Below are positions 4,522 to 5,289 of a DNA stretch of 5,289 bases, one piece after another. This stretch comes from Chloroflexota bacterium (lineage in GTDB: Bacteria > Chloroflexota > Anaerolineae > B4-G1). Numbering within the stretch: position 1 is the stretch's first letter; the number at the start of each line of letters is the position of its first letter. The position numbers and the translations under genes were made by a program. Where the stretch lies: assembly GCA_030596915.1 (NCBI GenBank), contig JAUVSX010000258.1, forward strand, positions 1-5,289, in the 5' to 3' direction. Under the pieces are notes generated by a model that saw only the letters and a list, made by a program, of their open reading frames with translations, did not search any database and was not told the origin of the DNA.

Positions 4522-5289
4522 GTGGGACGCAGAGGCAGGTCGCGAAAGACGTGGGTGCTCGGTCTGGTCGGCCTGAGTGCGCTAGCTCTCGCCATAGCCG
4601 TCGTTGCGCTCGATGTACTAGCTTCTCCCATAGGGCGCTTCGTCAGAGGCGTGGCGCTGCTTGCCTACCTGGCAATGTTCCTTGCCACCCTCTCATCGGC
4701 GTTCACTCGTGAGCTAGTTCGCTTCTTCGGACGCCCCTTTCTACGCGTCCACCACGTGCTGTCAGTTACTGGTCTCGCCTTGATCGTGCTGCATCCGTTG
4801 GCGTATGCCCTGCAGGTAGGCTCGCTTGCAGTGTTTGTGCCCGTGTTTGGCTCGCCGATTGCTTTCCTTCGGTGGGGTGGGAGGCTCGCTCTCTATCTCT
4901 TCCTCGTCGCCGCTGCTGCCGCGGCGCTTCGAAAGGCCGTGGGCCGAAACTGGCGGCTGGTTCACCTGCTTACCTATGCGGCGTTCATGTTGGTCACGAT
5001 ACACGCTGGGTTGATTGGCACGGACTTCCGCAGTGCGGCTGCGAGGGCGGCAGCGGCCAGTATGGCTGCCGTAGTCACGGGCGTGCTGGTCTGGAGGCGG
5101 GTGAGAACACGCCGGCGCCGATCCGCCCCCGGGTTTGCAGTGGGCGCTGGCCCAAAGACTGAAATGCAGCCGCAGTTTCGGCGGTGGGGGTGGTGCGCGG
5201 AACCCGGGTGGTGGGAGGGCACGGAGGGTGGGGGAGCTGGTGTGCGTGGCGGAAACTGCCAAGGTGCAATTCAGGGGTGGGGCGACGAA
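4522..5289 (+). CDS. Ferric-reductase-like transmembrane haem protein, open at the right edge
   Basis: From a GTG, 256 codons are open to the window edge. After a basic N-terminus (GRRGRSRK) there are six hydrophobic segments near residues 11-31, 41-60, 76-98, 119-137, 147-166 and 176-191. Segment 3 carries HHVLSVTGLALIVLH (His77, His78, His91) and segment 5 carries HLLTYAAFMLVTIH (His148, His161). In each, two His lie 13 residues apart, the arrangement that binds two stacked b haems in the ferric reductase/NADPH oxidase/MsrQ superfamily (PF01794). It therefore probably passes electrons across the cytoplasmic membrane. No FAD or NAD(P) domain is visible, so a partner or a downstream domain would be needed. 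After the last helix the sequence is basic (RRVRTRRRR), then becomes Gly- and Trp-rich from about residue 217, unlike a normal domain. The true end may be earlier if a base is missing near 5126-5130. The membrane-domain call is firm; the acceptor or donor is unknown. Confidence 0.85.
   Translation, partial: MGRRGRSRKTWVLGLVGLSALALAIAVVALDVLASPIGRFVRGVALLAYLAMFLATLSSAFTRELVRFFGRPFLRVHHVLSVTGLALIVLHPLAYALQVGSLAVFVPVFGSPIAFLRWGGRLALYLFLVAAAAAALRKAVGRNWRLVHLLTYAAFMLVTIHAGLIGTDFRSAAARAAAASMAAVVTGVLVWRRVRTRRRRSAPGFAVGAGPKTEMQPQFRRWGWCAEPGWWEGTEGGGAGVRGGNCQGAIQGWGDE
5206..5234 (+). other. G-quadruplex-type motif
   Basis: Five G tracts of at least three occur with loops of 4, 1, 6 and 1 nt: GGG at 5206-5208, 5213-5215, 5217-5219 and 5226-5228, and GGGGG at 5230-5234. 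This satisfies the usual four-tract rule with one tract to spare. It lies on the coding strand of the questionable 3' part of the ferric-reductase-like frame, and a further G run is at 5186-5190. Whether it folds or matters in vivo is unknown. Confidence 0.5.

Noticed and set aside
4762..5262. A 166-residue minus-strand frame opposite the ferric-reductase-like gene
   Set aside because: Pro/His-rich low-complexity translation, antisense to a frame with clear haem-ligand His pairs and helices.

Overview
The window looks like a piece of a GC-rich (roughly 60% by eye) bacterial chromosome with ordinary housekeeping gene content. GTG and TTG starts are common. A membrane-anchored PIN-TRAM protein next to cysS and rlmB resembles the Bacillota 'yac' neighbourhood and its counterparts in Chloroflexota. 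My tentative guess is Chloroflexota or a related GC-rich Terrabacteria lineage, but no marker in the window settles this.

Layout. Four minus-strand genes fill bases 1-3862 and are transcribed right to left: a yacL-like PIN-TRAM membrane protein (2813-3862), cysteinyl-tRNA synthetase cysS (1318-2778), the 23S rRNA 2'-O-methyltransferase rlmB (553-1314), and the N-terminal 186 codons of a lysylphosphatidylglycerol-synthase-type (UPF0104) membrane protein that leaves the window at base 1. The junctions are tight: a 34-nt gap, a 3-nt gap and an 8-nt overlap. No terminator lies between the genes, so they look like one operon. A strong sigma70-type promoter (TTGACT, 17 nt, TACAAT with an extended -10) at 4099-4127 would start this transcript about 230 nt upstream of the first gene. 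The long leader contains a GNRA-capped hairpin, a second hairpin followed by a T-rich tract, and a 10-bp direct repeat.

Bases 4128-4426 hold no convincing gene. They contain a strong GC hairpin, a perfect 12-bp palindrome and a 7-bp inverted repeat. A plus-strand promoter (4427-4454) and a good ribosome binding site then lead into a gene at 4522 that runs off the right edge. It encodes a six-helix ferric-reductase-like haem membrane protein with two His pairs, each 13 residues apart. Its last ~50 codons are Gly/Trp-rich and atypical. A frameshift near 5126-5130, or a gene starting in another frame near 5246, is possible.

How the genes fit together. The minus-strand operon combines tRNA charging, rRNA modification and a putative membrane-tethered ribonuclease, so it is a translation and RNA-metabolism cluster ending in a membrane-lipid type protein. 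The divergent gene belongs to transmembrane electron transfer and is probably independent. I see no mobile element, CRISPR array, tRNA or rRNA, and no clear previously undescribed system. The points most worth checking are the structured yacL leader, the contracted yac gene order, the cysS-rlmB junction and the end of the ferric-reductase gene.
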